Below are positions 31,489-41,899 of a stretch of 63,760 nt of DNA, piece after piece. Under the pieces are notes generated by a model. That model saw only the letters and a program-made list of their open reading frames with translations, had not been told where the DNA came from and ran no database searches. The translations under genes were made by a program, and so were the position numbers. Numbering within the stretch: the stretch's first letter is position 1; the number at the start of each line of letters is the position of its first letter. Origin of the DNA: Rhodoferax sp. (GTDB taxonomy: Bacteria > Pseudomonadota > Gammaproteobacteria > Burkholderiales > Burkholderiaceae_C); assembly GCA_030685025.1 (NCBI GenBank), contig JAUXWC010000024.1, forward strand, positions 1 through 63,760, in the 5' to 3' direction.

Positions 31489-32662
31489 GACCTGCCTTGT
31501 CGCCTCGGGCGTGTTCGCGTTGGCGATGCTCTCGGGCTGCGCTGGCCCGGCCCTGCGGGGCACCGGCGACTTGGGCGTCGTGATCGAGCGCGCCAGCGGC
31601 AGCGTTCAGATTGTCGATACCACGCGGATGATGACCTTGGCTACCGTGCAAGGCCTGGGCGATCTTTCACATGCCTCGGTTGTGTACGGGCGCGATGGGC
31701 GCCATGCCTACGTGTTCGGGCGCGATGGCGGCCTGTCCAAGGTGGATCTGCTCAAGGGCGTGATTGCGCATCGGGTGATGCAGGCGGGCAACAGCATTGG
31801 TGGTGCGGTATCGCAAGACGGCTCGCTGGTCGCGGCACAGAACTACGCCCCCGGCGGCGTCAAGGTCTTCAGAGCCGATACCCTGGAGCTGCTGGCCGAC
31901 GTGCCCTCCACCTATGGCCCCAACGGCGAGCGCGCCAAAGTGGTGGGGCTGGCCGACGCGCCGGGCAACCGCTTCGTCTGGAGCCTGTTCGATGCTGGCG
32001 AGATTTGGGTCGGCGACTTCAGCAACCCACGCGAGCCGCGCATCGAGAAGTACAAGAACATCGGGCGCGAACCGTATGACGGCCTGATCACACCCAACGG
32101 CCGGTACTACCTGGCCGGCTTGTTTGGCGAGGATGGCCTGGCCTTGCTGGACCTGTGGCACCCAGAGCGGGGCGTGCGCCGCATCCTCGACGGCTATGGC
32201 AAGGGTCAAGAGAAACTGCCGGTATTCAAGATGCCGCACTTGCGCGGCTGGGCCGTGGCCGGGCGTTACGCCTATTTGCCGGCCATTGGGCGCCACGAGG
32301 TGCTGGTGGTTGACACCGAAACCTGGGCCGAGGTGGCGCGTGTCGCGGTTGCCAGCCAGCCGGTCTTTGTGATGGCGCGCCCGGACGGTCGCCAGGTGTG
32401 GGTCAACTTTGCCTTTCCCGACAATAGCCAGGTGCAGGTGATCGACACCGAGACACGCCAAGTGATCAAGCGTCTGGAGCCGGGCAAAACGGTGCTGCAC
32501 ATGGAATTTTCGCCGCGTGGCGAGTCGGTCTGGATCTCCGCGCGCGACGACAACCGCGTGGTGGTCTACGACACCACCAGTTTTGCCCGCCGCGCGGAAC
32601 TGGCGGCCCAAGCGCCCAGCGGCATCTTCTTCACCGCGCGCGCCGCGCGCATCGGGTTTTGA
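31478..32662 (+). CDS. nirF: Heme d1 biosynthesis protein NirF
   Basis: A 394-residue lipoprotein: the signal peptide ends LAMLSGC, a lipobox, so the protein is anchored on the periplasmic side. The rest is an eight-bladed beta-propeller like the d1 domain of NirS and NirN (GDLGVVIERASGSVQIVDTT, SHASVVYGRDGRHAYVFGRD). NirF acts in the late, periplasmic steps of heme d1 synthesis. GTG at 31478 is the start, inside the 3' end of nirC. Confidence 0.9.
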   Translation: MNVKTCLVASGVFALAMLSGCAGPALRGTGDLGVVIERASGSVQIVDTTRMMTLATVQGLGDLSHASVVYGRDGRHAYVFGRDGGLSKVDLLKGVIAHRVMQAGNSIGGAVSQDGSLVAAQNYAPGGVKVFRADTLELLADVPSTYGPNGERAKVVGLADAPGNRFVWSLFDAGEIWVGDFSNPREPRIEKYKNIGREPYDGLITPNGRYYLAGLFGEDGLALLDLWHPERGVRRILDGYGKGQEKLPVFKMPHLRGWAVAGRYAYLPAIGRHEVLVVDTETWAEVARVAVASQPVFVMARPDGRQVWVNFAFPDNSQVQVIDTETRQVIKRLEPGKTVLHMEFSPRGESVWISARDDNRVVVYDTTSFARRAELAAQAPSGIFFTARAARIGF

Positions 32663-32689
32663 ACGCTGAACGCTGAAGGCTTGGCCACC

Positions 32690-33718
32690 ATGAACCCGAC
32701 CGATGCCAGCCCGAACCTGAACGAACTGGAGTTCGCGCTGCTTAATCGCTTTCAGCGCGATTTCCCGCTTGTGGCACGCCCGTTCGACGCCCTGGCGCAG
32801 CAGCTCGGCAGCACCGAGCAATGCGTCATTGACCACCTGCGCCGCATGCAGCAAAGCGGCTTGGTCAGCCGGGTCGGCGCGGTGTTTCGTCCCAATGCCA
32901 TCGGCGCCAGCGCTCTGGCCGCCTTGGCCGTCCCCCCTGAACGGCTGGACGCCGTCGCCCGCATGGTCAGCGACTTCGCCGAGGTCAACCACAACTACCA
33001 GCGCGAACACCACTTCAACCTGTGGTTTGTCGTCGCCGCCCCTTGCGCGCAGCGCCTGCAGGCCGTGTTGCAGCAGATCGAGGCAAGCTGCCTGTGCGGC
33101 TCGGTGCTGGTGCTGCCGCTGCTGGAGGATTTCCACATCGACCTGGGGTTCGATCTGTCAGCGCGCGCCGACCAGACTTTTTCTTACGGGACAAGCTCGA
33201 CGCCAAGCCCCAGCCAGACTGCTGGCGCGGCCGCACTCAGCGCAGACCAGCAAACCCTGGTGGCGGCCTTGCAGCAAGGCCTGCCGCTGGTTTCTCGTCC
33301 CTATGCCGCGCTGGGCTTGCCCGAGCCGCAAGCCCTGGCACTGATGACGCAATGGGTTCACACGGGAGTGATCAAGCGCCTGGGCGTGGTGGTACGCCAT
33401 CATGAATTGGGCTACCAGGCCAACGCCATGGCGGTGTGGGATGTGCCAGACGCCGCTGTCAGCCAAGTCGGGCGGGCGATTGCGGCCACCGCTCGGGTCA
33501 CGCTGTGTTACCGGCGCAACCGGCAACTTCCCTGTTGGCCTTACAACCTGTTTTGCATGATTCACGGCAAGGACCGCGATGAGGTCGCCGCGCGCATCGA
33601 GGCGTTATCCGCGCTGTGCCAGCTCGACGCGTACCCGCACACGGTCTTATTCAGTAGCCGGCGTTTCAAGCAGTGCGGCGCCCGTTATGCACCGAGCCGG
33701 GAACTGGCGCATGGATGA
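32690..33718 (+). CDS. nirDL: Fused siroheme decarboxylase NirD-NirL
   Basis: A 342-residue protein made of two Lrp/AsnC-like halves. The first (residues 10-155) has a winged-helix segment LLNRFQRDFPLVARPFDALA and RVGAVFRPNAIGAS. The second (from about 185) has LVAALQQGLPLVSRPYAALG, KRLGVVVRHHELGYQAN and the catalytic-type CYRRN. These enzymes convert siroheme to didecarboxysiroheme. A fused DL gene beside separate G and H genes is a known arrangement in some denitrifiers. An ATG at 32690 is preferred over the TTG nine bases upstream. It overlaps nirG by eight bases. Confidence 0.85.
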   Translation: MNPTDASPNLNELEFALLNRFQRDFPLVARPFDALAQQLGSTEQCVIDHLRRMQQSGLVSRVGAVFRPNAIGASALAALAVPPERLDAVARMVSDFAEVNHNYQREHHFNLWFVVAAPCAQRLQAVLQQIEASCLCGSVLVLPLLEDFHIDLGFDLSARADQTFSYGTSSTPSPSQTAGAAALSADQQTLVAALQQGLPLVSRPYAALGLPEPQALALMTQWVHTGVIKRLGVVVRHHELGYQANAMAVWDVPDAAVSQVGRAIAATARVTLCYRRNRQLPCWPYNLFCMIHGKDRDEVAARIEALSALCQLDAYPHTVLFSSRRFKQCGARYAPSRELAHG

Positions 33719-34154
33719 GATCGACCGCGCCATCATCAACACGCTGCAAGGCGGTTTGCCAGTGTGCGAGCGCCCTTATCTGGCGGCGGCACAAGCCCTG
33801 GGTGTGGACGAAGCCACCCTGCTGACACGACTGCAAGCGATGCTGGCAAGCGGCCTGCTGACCCGTATCGGGCCGCTCTACCAAATTGAAAAAATGGGCG
33901 GCGCCTTCACGCTGGCGGCCTTGCACGCGGGCGCGCAGGACTTCGAGCATGTCGCGCAAGCGGTCAACGCACTGCCGGAAGTCGCCCACAACTACCAACG
34001 CGATCACGCGCTGAACATGTGGTTTGTGCTGGCCACGGAATCGCCCGAACAGATCGCCGATGTGATCCGCAAGATCGAACAGGACACCGGCTGTGAAGTG
34101 TTCAATTTCCCCAAGTCGCGCGAGTTCTTCGTCGAACTCAAGCTGCAGGCTTGA
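33711..34154 (+). CDS. nirG: Siroheme decarboxylase subunit NirG
   Basis: A 147-residue Lrp-like siroheme decarboxylase subunit with DRAIINTLQGGLPVCERPY, TRIGPLYQIEKMGGA and HNYQRDHALNMWFVLA. The HNYxR segment is the family marker seen also in the first half of NirDL. It starts inside the end of nirDL and ends nine bases before the nirH ATG. It works with NirD, NirL and NirH to remove acetate side chains from siroheme. Confidence 0.83.
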   Translation: MDEIDRAIINTLQGGLPVCERPYLAAAQALGVDEATLLTRLQAMLASGLLTRIGPLYQIEKMGGAFTLAALHAGAQDFEHVAQAVNALPEVAHNYQRDHALNMWFVLATESPEQIADVIRKIEQDTGCEVFNFPKSREFFVELKLQA

Positions 34155-34162
34155 CGCGCGCC

Positions 34163-34711
34163 ATGATGGCTTCTGACCAAGATCCCGTCAACGGTGTGCC
34201 CGACACCGTCGACCGCGCCATCATCGTCGCCACCCAGGGCGGCCTGCCGCTGGTTGCGCGGCCCTACCACGCCATTGGGGAGCAGTTGCTGATCGACCCC
34301 GGTGAGGTGATGCGGCGCATGCGGCGCATGCTGGAGCAGGGCCTGATCCGGCGCATCGGCGTGGTGCCCAACCACTACCGACTGGGCTACAAGGCCAACG
34401 GCATGACGGTGTGGGACGTGAGTGATGAGATGGTCGACGAGCTTGGCGCACGCGTCGGCCGATTCGACTTCGTCAGCCACTGCTACCGCCGGCCGCGCCA
34501 CTTGCCGCAGTGGCGCTACAACCTGTTTGCCATGGTGCATGGCAAGACCCGCGACGAGGTGCAGGGCCAGATCGCGCAAATCGCCGAGTTGCTGGGTGAA
34601 CACGTGCGCGCCCATGACGTGCTCTACAGCACCCGCATACTGAAGAAGACCGGCCTGCGGCTCAGCGAGCAAAACCCAGTGGAACAGCGCGCACGCGTGA
34701 TCCCCGACTAA
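34163..34711 (+). CDS. nirH: Siroheme decarboxylase subunit NirH
   Basis: A 182-residue Lrp-like subunit with DRAIIVATQGGLPLVARPYH, RRIGVVPNHYRLGYKANGMT and SHCYRRPRHLPQWRYNLFAM. It resembles the second half of NirDL more than NirG does. ATG at 34163 is the likely start, with another at 34166; a TTG at 34151 is also in frame. Its TAA is part of the strong Shine-Dalgarno that serves nirJ. Confidence 0.83.
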   Translation: MMASDQDPVNGVPDTVDRAIIVATQGGLPLVARPYHAIGEQLLIDPGEVMRRMRRMLEQGLIRRIGVVPNHYRLGYKANGMTVWDVSDEMVDELGARVGRFDFVSHCYRRPRHLPQWRYNLFAMVHGKTRDEVQGQIAQIAELLGEHVRAHDVLYSTRILKKTGLRLSEQNPVEQRARVIPD

Positions 34712-34724
34712 GGAGGAAGCAACC

Positions 34725-35930
34725 ATGTTTCGTATCAGTCAATACATGCGCGAAATCGCACACCCCACACCCATGGGCCCCAAGCGCAACCCACCCGGTC
34801 CGGTGGTGATCTGGAACCTGATCCGGCGCTGCAACCTGACCTGCCAGCACTGTTATTCGATTTCGGCCGACAAAGACTTTGCCGGTGAATTAAGTACCGC
34901 CGAGGCCTTTACCGTGATGGACGACCTGCGCGCCTTCGGCGTGCCGGTGCTGATTCTGTCGGGCGGCGAGCCCTTGCTGCGCAACGACATCTACGACATC
35001 GCCGACCGTGCCAAGACCATGGGCTTCTACGTCGGCCTGTCGACCAATGGCACCTTGATCGACGAGTCGAACATCGAGCGCATTGCGGCCACCGGCTTTG
35101 ACTATGTTGGTATCAGCCTGGACGGCTTGCGTGAGACGCATGACAAGTTCCGGCGCAAGCAAGGCGCCTTTGATGCATCGCTGCACGCCGTCAAACTGTG
35201 CCGGCAAGCCAACATCAAGGTCGGCGTGCGTTTTACCCTGACGCAGGACAACGCCCACGACCTGCCCGCCCTGCTGCAACTGGTCGAAGACGAAGGTATT
35301 GACAAGTTTTACCTCTCGCACCTGAACTACGCCGGGCGCGGCAACAAGAACCGCGGCCACGATGCGTTCTTGGAGACCACCCGCAAGGCGATGGACCTGA
35401 TGTTCGACACCTGCTGGGAGCACCTGCAGCGCGGCGTGGAAAAGGAATTCGTCACTGGCAACAACGATGCCGACGGCGTCTACCTGTTGCACTGGGTGCG
35501 CCGCCACATGCCCGAGCGCGAAGCCCACCTGCGCGCCAAGCTGGCGCAATGGGGCGGCAACTCCTCGGGCGTGAACGTCGCCAACATCGACAACCTGGGC
35601 AATGTGCACCCCGACACCATGTGGTGGCACTACACGCTGGGCAACGTGCGCCAGCGCAAATTCTCCGAAATCTGGTGCGACACCAGCGACCCCTTGATGG
35701 CAGGCCTGAAAGCCAGTCCGCGGCGAGTCAAGGGGCGCTGTGGTGACTGCAATTTCTTTGATGTCTGCGGTGGCAACACCCGTGTGCGGGCGCAGCAGTT
35801 GACCGGCGACCCGTGGCAGGAGGACCCGGCTTGTTATTTGTCGGACGAAGAGATTGGTTTGTCCGGGGAGCGCGAGCGCGTTCAGATCACGCCGCACCCG
35901 AAAGTGCGCATTCCGGTCAACACGGCCTGA
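34725..35930 (+). CDS. nirJ: Heme d1 biosynthesis radical SAM protein NirJ
   Basis: A 401-residue radical SAM enzyme that installs the two oxo groups by removing propionates from didecarboxysiroheme. The SAM cluster motif is CNLTCQHC, followed by LSGGEPLLR and STNGTLIDE. A SPASM-like C-terminal region holds CGDCNFFDVCGG and a late cysteine in DPACYLSDEE. A strong ribosome site AGGAGG at 34711-34716 lies eight bases before the ATG. It is the last gene of the plus-strand nir operon and converges on nirN. Confidence 0.92.
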   Translation: MFRISQYMREIAHPTPMGPKRNPPGPVVIWNLIRRCNLTCQHCYSISADKDFAGELSTAEAFTVMDDLRAFGVPVLILSGGEPLLRNDIYDIADRAKTMGFYVGLSTNGTLIDESNIERIAATGFDYVGISLDGLRETHDKFRRKQGAFDASLHAVKLCRQANIKVGVRFTLTQDNAHDLPALLQLVEDEGIDKFYLSHLNYAGRGNKNRGHDAFLETTRKAMDLMFDTCWEHLQRGVEKEFVTGNNDADGVYLLHWVRRHMPEREAHLRAKLAQWGGNSSGVNVANIDNLGNVHPDTMWWHYTLGNVRQRKFSEIWCDTSDPLMAGLKASPRRVKGRCGDCNFFDVCGGNTRVRAQQLTGDPWQEDPACYLSDEEIGLSGERERVQITPHPKVRIPVNTA

Positions 35931-35931
35931 A

Positions 35932-35946
35932 GCGCCGCCGCGGCGC
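35932..35946. terminator. GC-rich hairpin between nirJ and nirN
   Basis: GCGCCGCCGCGGCGC, a 6-bp perfect stem with a three-base loop in the 35-base convergent gap. No T-run follows on either strand, so it is at best a weak bidirectional terminator. Confidence 0.4.
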
Positions 35947-35965
35947 AACCCGGCCGCGGTATCGG

Positions 35966-37558
35966 TCAGTGCGAAGTACCTTCCGAACGGCTGATCTTGT
36001 TGAACAGGTTGTACTTGCCAACCGGCTTGTCCATCGGGATACGCTTGACCTCCTTGAAGGTGGCGGCGTCGAACACGATCAAGGCGCCGCCGTCGGCCTT
36101 GCGCTCCCACAGGCTGGCCAGCGCGTATTTGCCATCACGCGTGAACTCAATGTGCGCCAGGGTCTTGCCGGGGTCGGTCTTGATTTCGGACACTTTTTCG
36201 AGCGAGCGCTTGTCGAACACCGTCAAGGTGTCCTTGGCCTTGCTCATCATGGAATCAGCCCAGGCATAAGGCGTGTTCTCGTGTGAGCGCATGAAAAAGC
36301 CCGGGCCCGGCGTGGGCAAGCTCTTGATGGTCTTCCAGTCGCTCAAGTCGATCACGGTGATCAGGCCATCCTTGAGGTTGGGCGTGGCCATCACGGTCTT
36401 GCCCTGCCACTTCCAGGTGATACCCGAGCCCAGGTGCGGCATGCCGGGCAGGTTCAGATCGGCAATGCGCTTGCGCACATCGAGGTTAACCACCTGCCCT
36501 TTGCCGGCCTCGCGGCTGGTGCCCATGAGTTCGTTGTAGCCCTGGGTGAAGAAGAAATCATCCAGCGGCTCGGACAGGTAAGAGCGCCGGGGGTTCAGGA
36601 AGCCACGGATGAATGCGCCCTCCTTGTACTGAAAGTCATGCACCATGCCGATCGGAATGTCCTCGGCGTTCGGGTTGTAGCTGATCTCCCAGACCTCGGC
36701 GACATCTTTCAGCGCCGCCACGAAGCTCTTCCTGGGCTGCGCGTCATAGACCGCCGACACGCGCGAACTGACTTTGCCGTCCTTGTCCTTCACCGACAGG
36801 ACCTTGAGCAGATTGAGGTCGGCGTCCATCAGCACCAGGGTGTTGGGCAAGTAGTTGGCCACCGCCAGGACCTTGCCGTCGCCCGACACCGCCAGGTTGC
36901 GGGTGTTGATGCCGGCCCGGATCTCGGCCACCACTTTGAGGTTCCAGATGTCGAACTTGGTCACCCAGCCGTCGCGCGAGGCAAAAAACACGTAGCGCCC
37001 CTCGGGTGTGAACTTCGGCCCGCCGTGCAGGGCGTAGCGGCTGGCAAAGCGGTGAATCGGCTCCAGCTTGTCGCCATCGAGCACGGTGACGCTGTGGTCG
37101 CCGGTTTCCACCACGATGAACAGGTTCATCATGTCCACGCCTTTGAATACCGCCGCTGGCGCGCCCGGCAGGCTGCCCGGCGCGTGGTTGACGATGCGCG
37201 AGGCCCGGATATCCGCCTCGGTGAAGGTCGGCGCGGTGGCACCAGGGCTGTAGATGAAGGCCGTCAGGGCCTCGATGTCGTCCTTGCTCAGCCGGTCGGC
37301 AAACCCGCCCATCTGCGTGGCGGCGCGACCCAGGCCGATAGTGCGAACCGCGTCGGGCTTGCGCAGGCGCGCCAGGCTTTCCGGCAGCAAGGCCGGGCCG
37401 GTGCTGCCCAGGCGATCCGCCCCGTGGCAGGCCGCGCAGTGCTCGTTGTAGTGCTTGACCGGATCGGCCATGGCGACTGTGACCAGGCCAAACAGGCCAA
37501 CGAGACAAATAGTTAGACGATTCAAGGCATTACTCCAGTTCCTGCAAAACACTCTCAT
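35966..37558 (-). CDS. nirN: Cytochrome c-d1-like protein NirN (dihydro-heme d1 dehydrogenase)
   Basis: A 530-residue periplasmic protein. The signal peptide ends near VAMA. An N-terminal cytochrome c domain (CAACHG, residues 41-46) is followed by an eight-bladed d1-type propeller with [20 protein letters not shown] and [17 protein letters not shown]. NirN performs the last oxidation that forms the acrylate of heme d1. The propeller matches NirN and not NirS, whose characteristic N-terminal and YxxxV regions are absent. The ATG at 37558 overlaps the purL stop (ATGA), an odd coupling; a TTG start 33 bases in is an alternative. nirS itself is not in this window. Confidence 0.88.
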   Translation of the reverse strand: MRVFCRNWSNALNRLTICLVGLFGLVTVAMADPVKHYNEHCAACHGADRLGSTGPALLPESLARLRKPDAVRTIGLGRAATQMGGFADRLSKDDIEALTAFIYSPGATAPTFTEADIRASRIVNHAPGSLPGAPAAVFKGVDMMNLFIVVETGDHSVTVLDGDKLEPIHRFASRYALHGGPKFTPEGRYVFFASRDGWVTKFDIWNLKVVAEIRAGINTRNLAVSGDGKVLAVANYLPNTLVLMDADLNLLKVLSVKDKDGKVSSRVSAVYDAQPRKSFVAALKDVAEVWEISYNPNAEDIPIGMVHDFQYKEGAFIRGFLNPRRSYLSEPLDDFFFTQGYNELMGTSREAGKGQVVNLDVRKRIADLNLPGMPHLGSGITWKWQGKTVMATPNLKDGLITVIDLSDWKTIKSLPTPGPGFFMRSHENTPYAWADSMMSKAKDTLTVFDKRSLEKVSEIKTDPGKTLAHIEFTRDGKYALASLWERKADGGALIVFDAATFKEVKRIPMDKPVGKYNLFNKISRSEGTSH

Positions 37559-40500
37559 CCAACCCACTTGCGCGCGTTGTGCCACAACTGCATCCAGGCG
37601 CTGTGGGCCGACAGGTCGCCATCGGTCCAACTCATCTGGATGTTGCGAAACACGCGCTCGGGGTGCGGCATCATGGCCGTGAAGCGGCCATCCAGCGTGG
37701 TCACCGCCGTGAGCCCAGCCGGACTGCCATTGGGGTTGAAGGGGTAGGCCTCGGTGGCCGCACCGTGGTTGTCGGTGAAGCGCATCGCGGCAATCGCCTT
37801 GGTGGCATCGCCTCGGTACTTGAAGTTGGCATAACCCTCGCCGTGCGCGACCGCGATCGGCAATCGAACCCCCGCCATACCGGCGAAGAACAGCGAGGGC
37901 GAGTCGAGCACCTCCACCATCGACAGGCGCGCTTCGAAGCGTTCGCTCTGGTTGGTGGTGAAACGCGGCCAGTCTTGCGCGCCAGGGATGATGTCGGCCA
38001 ACTCGGCAAACATCTGGCAACCATTGCACACGCCCAGGCCAAAGGTGTCGGTGCGCGCAAAGAAGGCCTTGAACTGTTCGGCAAGCGTGGGATTGAAGGT
38101 GACGGAACGCGCCCAGCCGATGCCCGCGCCCAGCGTGTCGCCGTAGCTGAAGCCGCCGCAGGCCACCACACCCTGAAAGTCGGCCAACTTGGCGCGACCG
38201 CTCTGCAGATCGGTCATGTGCACGTCGAAGGCTTCAAAGCCAGCCTCGGTGAAGGCGTAAGCCATCTCCACGTGGGAATTGACACCCTGCTCGCGCAGCA
38301 CCGCCACCTTGGGGCGGGTCAGCAGCAGTGCGGGGGCCTGCATGATCCGCGTGCGGTCTTCGGCTGTCATTGCGGGCTTGACCCGCAATCCATCGCCGCC
38401 CGCCGCCCCAATCGAGTCTGAGGCGGTTTCAACCAGCCCCAACTTGACCTGCAAGCCCGGGTCCAGCGGATCGCCGGCGGCTGCATGTTCGGCATCCGCA
38501 CAGGTCGGGTTGTCGCGGCGCTGGCAGATCTGCCAACTCACGCTGTCCCACACCTGGTGCAGGTCTTGCAATTTGGCCGTGAACACTGCCTTGGCATCGC
38601 GCCAGACCTGAATCTCGCCCACGCCCGCTTGGATATCCGAACTGCTGGGACGGGTCTTGCCGATGAAGTGGCTGTGCTTGCTTAAGCCATGTTCGCGTAG
38701 CGTCTGCATCACCTCGCCGCGCAGCGCGGTGGGCACCTGGATCACCACGCCCAGCTCTTCGCTGAACAAGGCTTTGAGGGTCAGCTCTTCGCGCCGTGCG
38801 CTAACCTGACCCGCCCAATTTTTGCTGTCGCCGTATTCGGCGCGGCTGTCGGTGATGCCATCACCCTCGGTGACCAGCATGTCAACATTGAGCGCCACCC
38901 CCACATGGCCGGCGAATGCCATTTCGCACGCGGCCGCCAACAGGCCGCCGTCGCTGCGGTCGTGGTAGGCCAGGATGCGGCCATGAGCGCGCAGCACGTT
39001 GATCGCCTTGACCAAATTCACCAGGTCCTGAGGCTCATCCAGGTCGGGCACCTCGTGGCCCATTTGCCCCAGCGTCTGCGCCAGCATGCTGCCGCCCATG
39101 CGGTTGCGGCCACGACCCAGGTCAATCAGCACCAAGGTCGTGTCCTGGGTGGCGTCAAGCTGCGGGGTGAGGGTGCCGCGCACGTCGGCCAAGGTGGCAA
39201 AGGCGCTGACGATCAGCGACACCGGTGAGGTGACCTTCTTGGCGCCCTCTTGGTCTTGCCACTGCGTGCGCATGGACAGCGAATCCTTGCCGACCGGGAT
39301 CGAGATGCCCAAAGCCGGGCACAACTCCAGCCCCACTGCCTTGACCGTGGCATACAGCGCGGCGTCTTCACCGGGCTCGCCACAGGCCGCCATCCAATTG
39401 GCCGACAGCTTGACACGCGACAGCTCGATCGGCGCCGCCAACAGATTGGTGATGGCTTCCGCCACCGCCATGCGCCCGGATGCCGGCGCGTTGACGGTGG
39501 CCAGCGGGGTGCGCTCGCCCATGCTCATGGCCTCGCCGGCGAAGCCCTTGAAATCAGCCAGCGTGACGGCGCAGTCGGCCACCGGCACCTGCCACGGACC
39601 CACCATCTGGTCGCGATGGCTCATGCCCCCCACGGTACGGTCGCCAATGGTAATCAGGAAACGCTTGGACGCCACGGTCGGGTGCGCCAGCACGTCGATC
39701 ACCGCCTGTTGCAGGGCCACGCCGGTCAGGTTGACGGGTTCGAACTGGCGTGCCACGGTGCTCACGTCGCGGTGCATCTTGGGGGGCTTGCCCAGCAGCA
39801 CGTACATCGGCATGTTGACGGGTGCCCCCACGCTTGTCACTTCGTACCCGGCGCGGCGCACGCCCTGCTCCCCATCGGCCACCACCAATTGACGCTCCTC
39901 GGTGGCGACACCGACCACGGCAAACGGGCAACGCTCGCGCTCGCACAAGGCTTGGAACAGCGCCAGTGACTCCGGCGCGATGGCCAGCACATAACGCTCC
40001 TGGCTTTCGTTGCACCAGATTTCCTTGGGCGCCATGCCACTTTCTTCCAGCGGCACGGCGCGCAGATCGAAGCGGGCACCACGACCGGCGTCGTTGGTCA
40101 GCTCTGGAAAGGCATTGGACAGGCCGCCGGCTCCCACGTCGTGAATGGCCAGAATCGGATTGCCTACGCCCTTGGGGCCGCCGCTTTCGCCCATGACCCA
40201 GCAGTGGTTGATGACCTCCTGCGCACGCCGCTCGATCTCGGGATTGCCGCGCTGGACCGAATCAAAGTCCAGCTCGGCCGCGTTGGCGCCGGTGGCCATC
40301 GAACTGGCCGCGCTGCCGCCCATGCCGATACGCATGCCCGGCCCCCCCAACTGGATCAGCAGGCTGCCTGCGGCAAACGCGATCTTGTGGGTCTGCGTGG
40401 CGTCGATCACGCCCAGGCCACCAGCAATCATGATCGGCTTGTGGTAGCCGCGCTGGGTCGTCTGGCTACCGGCCTGGCCGGGCACCTGGTAGCTGACGCT

Positions 40501-41745
40501 TTGCTCGTACTCACGGAAGTAGCCCAGCAGATTGGGGCGACCAAACTCGTTGTTGAAGGCCGCGCCACCCAGCGGGCCCTCGATCATGATTTGCAGCGGG
40601 CTGGCAATGTGCTCGGGCTTGCCATAGGGCTGCGCCGTCGCTTCGTCATGCGATGCCCCAATCGGGGTCTGACCCCAATTGATTTTGGAGACCGTGAAGC
40701 CGGTCAAGCCAGCTTTGGGCTTGGAGCCGCGGCCGGTGGCGCCTTCGTCGCGAATCTCGCCACCTGCGCCTGTGGAGGCACCGGGAAAGGGCGAAATTGC
40801 CGTCGGGTGGTTGTGAGTTTCCACCTTCATCAGCACGTGATTGGTTTCGCTATGTTTTGCATAGCTGCTGACACCCGCCAGGCTTGATTGAGAGCCGGTT
40901 TTCGCCACAAATCGCTCGACCGCCGTGCCTTCCATGACGGAGGCATTGTCCGAGTAGGCCACCAGCATGTGTTGCGGGTTGGTTTGGTGGGTGTGGCGGA
41001 TCATGCCAAACATGCTGTGGTCCTGCGCCACGCCGTCTATCGTGAACTGGGCGTTGAAGATCTTGTGGCGGCAATGCTCGCTGTTGGCCTGCGCAAACAT
41101 CATCAACTCCACGTCGGTGGGGTTGCGCTGCAGTTGCGTGAAGGCCTGCACCAGGTAGTCGATCTCATCGGCCGCCAGCGCCAGACCAAACTGGCTATTG
41201 GCGATCTCCAGCGCGGCCTTGCCGCCACCCAGCACGTCCACATGGGCCATCGGCGTGGTGGGCAATTCGGTGAACAAGCCCAGGGCGCTGGCACGATTAA
41301 ACATCACGCTTTCGGTCATGCGGTCATGCACCAAGCCGCCGATCTGCTCCAGTTGGGCTTGGCTCAGGGTCGGCTTGCCCAGCAAGCCGGTCTTGAGCGT
41401 GAGCCGGTACTCCACCACCCGCTCCACTCGCCGCACCGCCAGGCCGCAGTTGTGGGCAATGTCAGTCGCCTTGGATGCCCAGGGAGACACCGTTCCGAAA
41501 CGCGGGGTCACCACAATCAGCGGGCCATCGGTCGGACCGGCATAGGGGTCGCCATAGGTCAGCAGTGCCGCCAGTTGTGCCTTCAGCGTCGGGGTGGGTT
41601 CGGTGTCGGACGTGACCAGGTGCACAAACCGCGCGGCCACGCCGCTGACCTTGTCGGCAATGGCCTGCAGGGCGGGCAACAGTTGCTGGATACGAAAGCT
41701 GCCAAGGGCGCTGCTGCCCTCGAATTGACTGATGTGCGGGGTCAC
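37555..41745 (-). CDS. purL: Phosphoribosylformylglycinamidine synthase
   Basis: A 1396-residue single-chain PurL, longer than the usual 1300-1340. It has the linker domain ([10 protein letters not shown]), AIR-synthase domains ([41 protein letters not shown]), and the glutaminase domain with the catalytic cysteine in [17 protein letters not shown] and the end [11 protein letters not shown]. It makes FGAM in purine synthesis. An extra stretch around residues 1104-1135 sits between the synthase and glutaminase parts. It contains [10 protein letters not shown], the translation of a REP-like palindrome. The insert lies in a linker, so activity is probably kept. Confidence 0.94.
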   Translation of the reverse strand: MTPHISQFEGSSALGSFRIQQLLPALQAIADKVSGVAARFVHLVTSDTEPTPTLKAQLAALLTYGDPYAGPTDGPLIVVTPRFGTVSPWASKATDIAHNCGLAVRRVERVVEYRLTLKTGLLGKPTLSQAQLEQIGGLVHDRMTESVMFNRASALGLFTELPTTPMAHVDVLGGGKAALEIANSQFGLALAADEIDYLVQAFTQLQRNPTDVELMMFAQANSEHCRHKIFNAQFTIDGVAQDHSMFGMIRHTHQTNPQHMLVAYSDNASVMEGTAVERFVAKTGSQSSLAGVSSYAKHSETNHVLMKVETHNHPTAISPFPGASTGAGGEIRDEGATGRGSKPKAGLTGFTVSKINWGQTPIGASHDEATAQPYGKPEHIASPLQIMIEGPLGGAAFNNEFGRPNLLGYFREYEQSVSYQVPGQAGSQTTQRGYHKPIMIAGGLGVIDATQTHKIAFAAGSLLIQLGGPGMRIGMGGSAASSMATGANAAELDFDSVQRGNPEIERRAQEVINHCWVMGESGGPKGVGNPILAIHDVGAGGLSNAFPELTNDAGRGARFDLRAVPLEESGMAPKEIWCNESQERYVLAIAPESLALFQALCERERCPFAVVGVATEERQLVVADGEQGVRRAGYEVTSVGAPVNMPMYVLLGKPPKMHRDVSTVARQFEPVNLTGVALQQAVIDVLAHPTVASKRFLITIGDRTVGGMSHRDQMVGPWQVPVADCAVTLADFKGFAGEAMSMGERTPLATVNAPASGRMAVAEAITNLLAAPIELSRVKLSANWMAACGEPGEDAALYATVKAVGLELCPALGISIPVGKDSLSMRTQWQDQEGAKKVTSPVSLIVSAFATLADVRGTLTPQLDATQDTTLVLIDLGRGRNRMGGSMLAQTLGQMGHEVPDLDEPQDLVNLVKAINVLRAHGRILAYHDRSDGGLLAAACEMAFAGHVGVALNVDMLVTEGDGITDSRAEYGDSKNWAGQVSARREELTLKALFSEELGVVIQVPTALRGEVMQTLREHGLSKHSHFIGKTRPSSSDIQAGVGEIQVWRDAKAVFTAKLQDLHQVWDSVSWQICQRRDNPTCADAEHAAAGDPLDPGLQVKLGLVETASDSIGAAGGDGLRVKPAMTAEDRTRIMQAPALLLTRPKVAVLREQGVNSHVEMAYAFTEAGFEAFDVHMTDLQSGRAKLADFQGVVACGGFSYGDTLGAGIGWARSVTFNPTLAEQFKAFFARTDTFGLGVCNGCQMFAELADIIPGAQDWPRFTTNQSERFEARLSMVEVLDSPSLFFAGMAGVRLPIAVAHGEGYANFKYRGDATKAIAAMRFTDNHGAATEAYPFNPNGSPAGLTAVTTLDGRFTAMMPHPERVFRNIQMSWTDGDLSAHSAWMQLWHNARKWVG
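38365..38392. repeat. REP-like palindrome inside purL
   Basis: TGTCAT, then TGCGGG-CTTGA-CCCGCA, then ATCCA. This is a 6-bp stem with five-base loop and the GTCATTGCGGG ... CAATCCA ends of a common dispersed repeat. It is read in frame by purL. A sister form lies at 1653-1679. Confidence 0.7.
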
Positions 41746-41899
41746 GGTGGTGGGCTAGAAGTGAGTGGTCTGACGGACGGCAAGCTACAGAAGGTGCACG
41801 CTGACTGGGCGCACCTGCGAGAAGCGTTGATTTTACCCGCTGCCCACGCGCTCCCCCGAGCGAATGCCGACCAAAACGCCCAAGCCCGCGACGCCCGCT

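Noticed and set aside
35966-37558. Possible cytochrome cd1 nitrite reductase NirS
   Set aside because: The propeller begins [20 protein letters not shown] and the heme c domain is short, as in NirN; NirS-type N-terminal sequence is missing.
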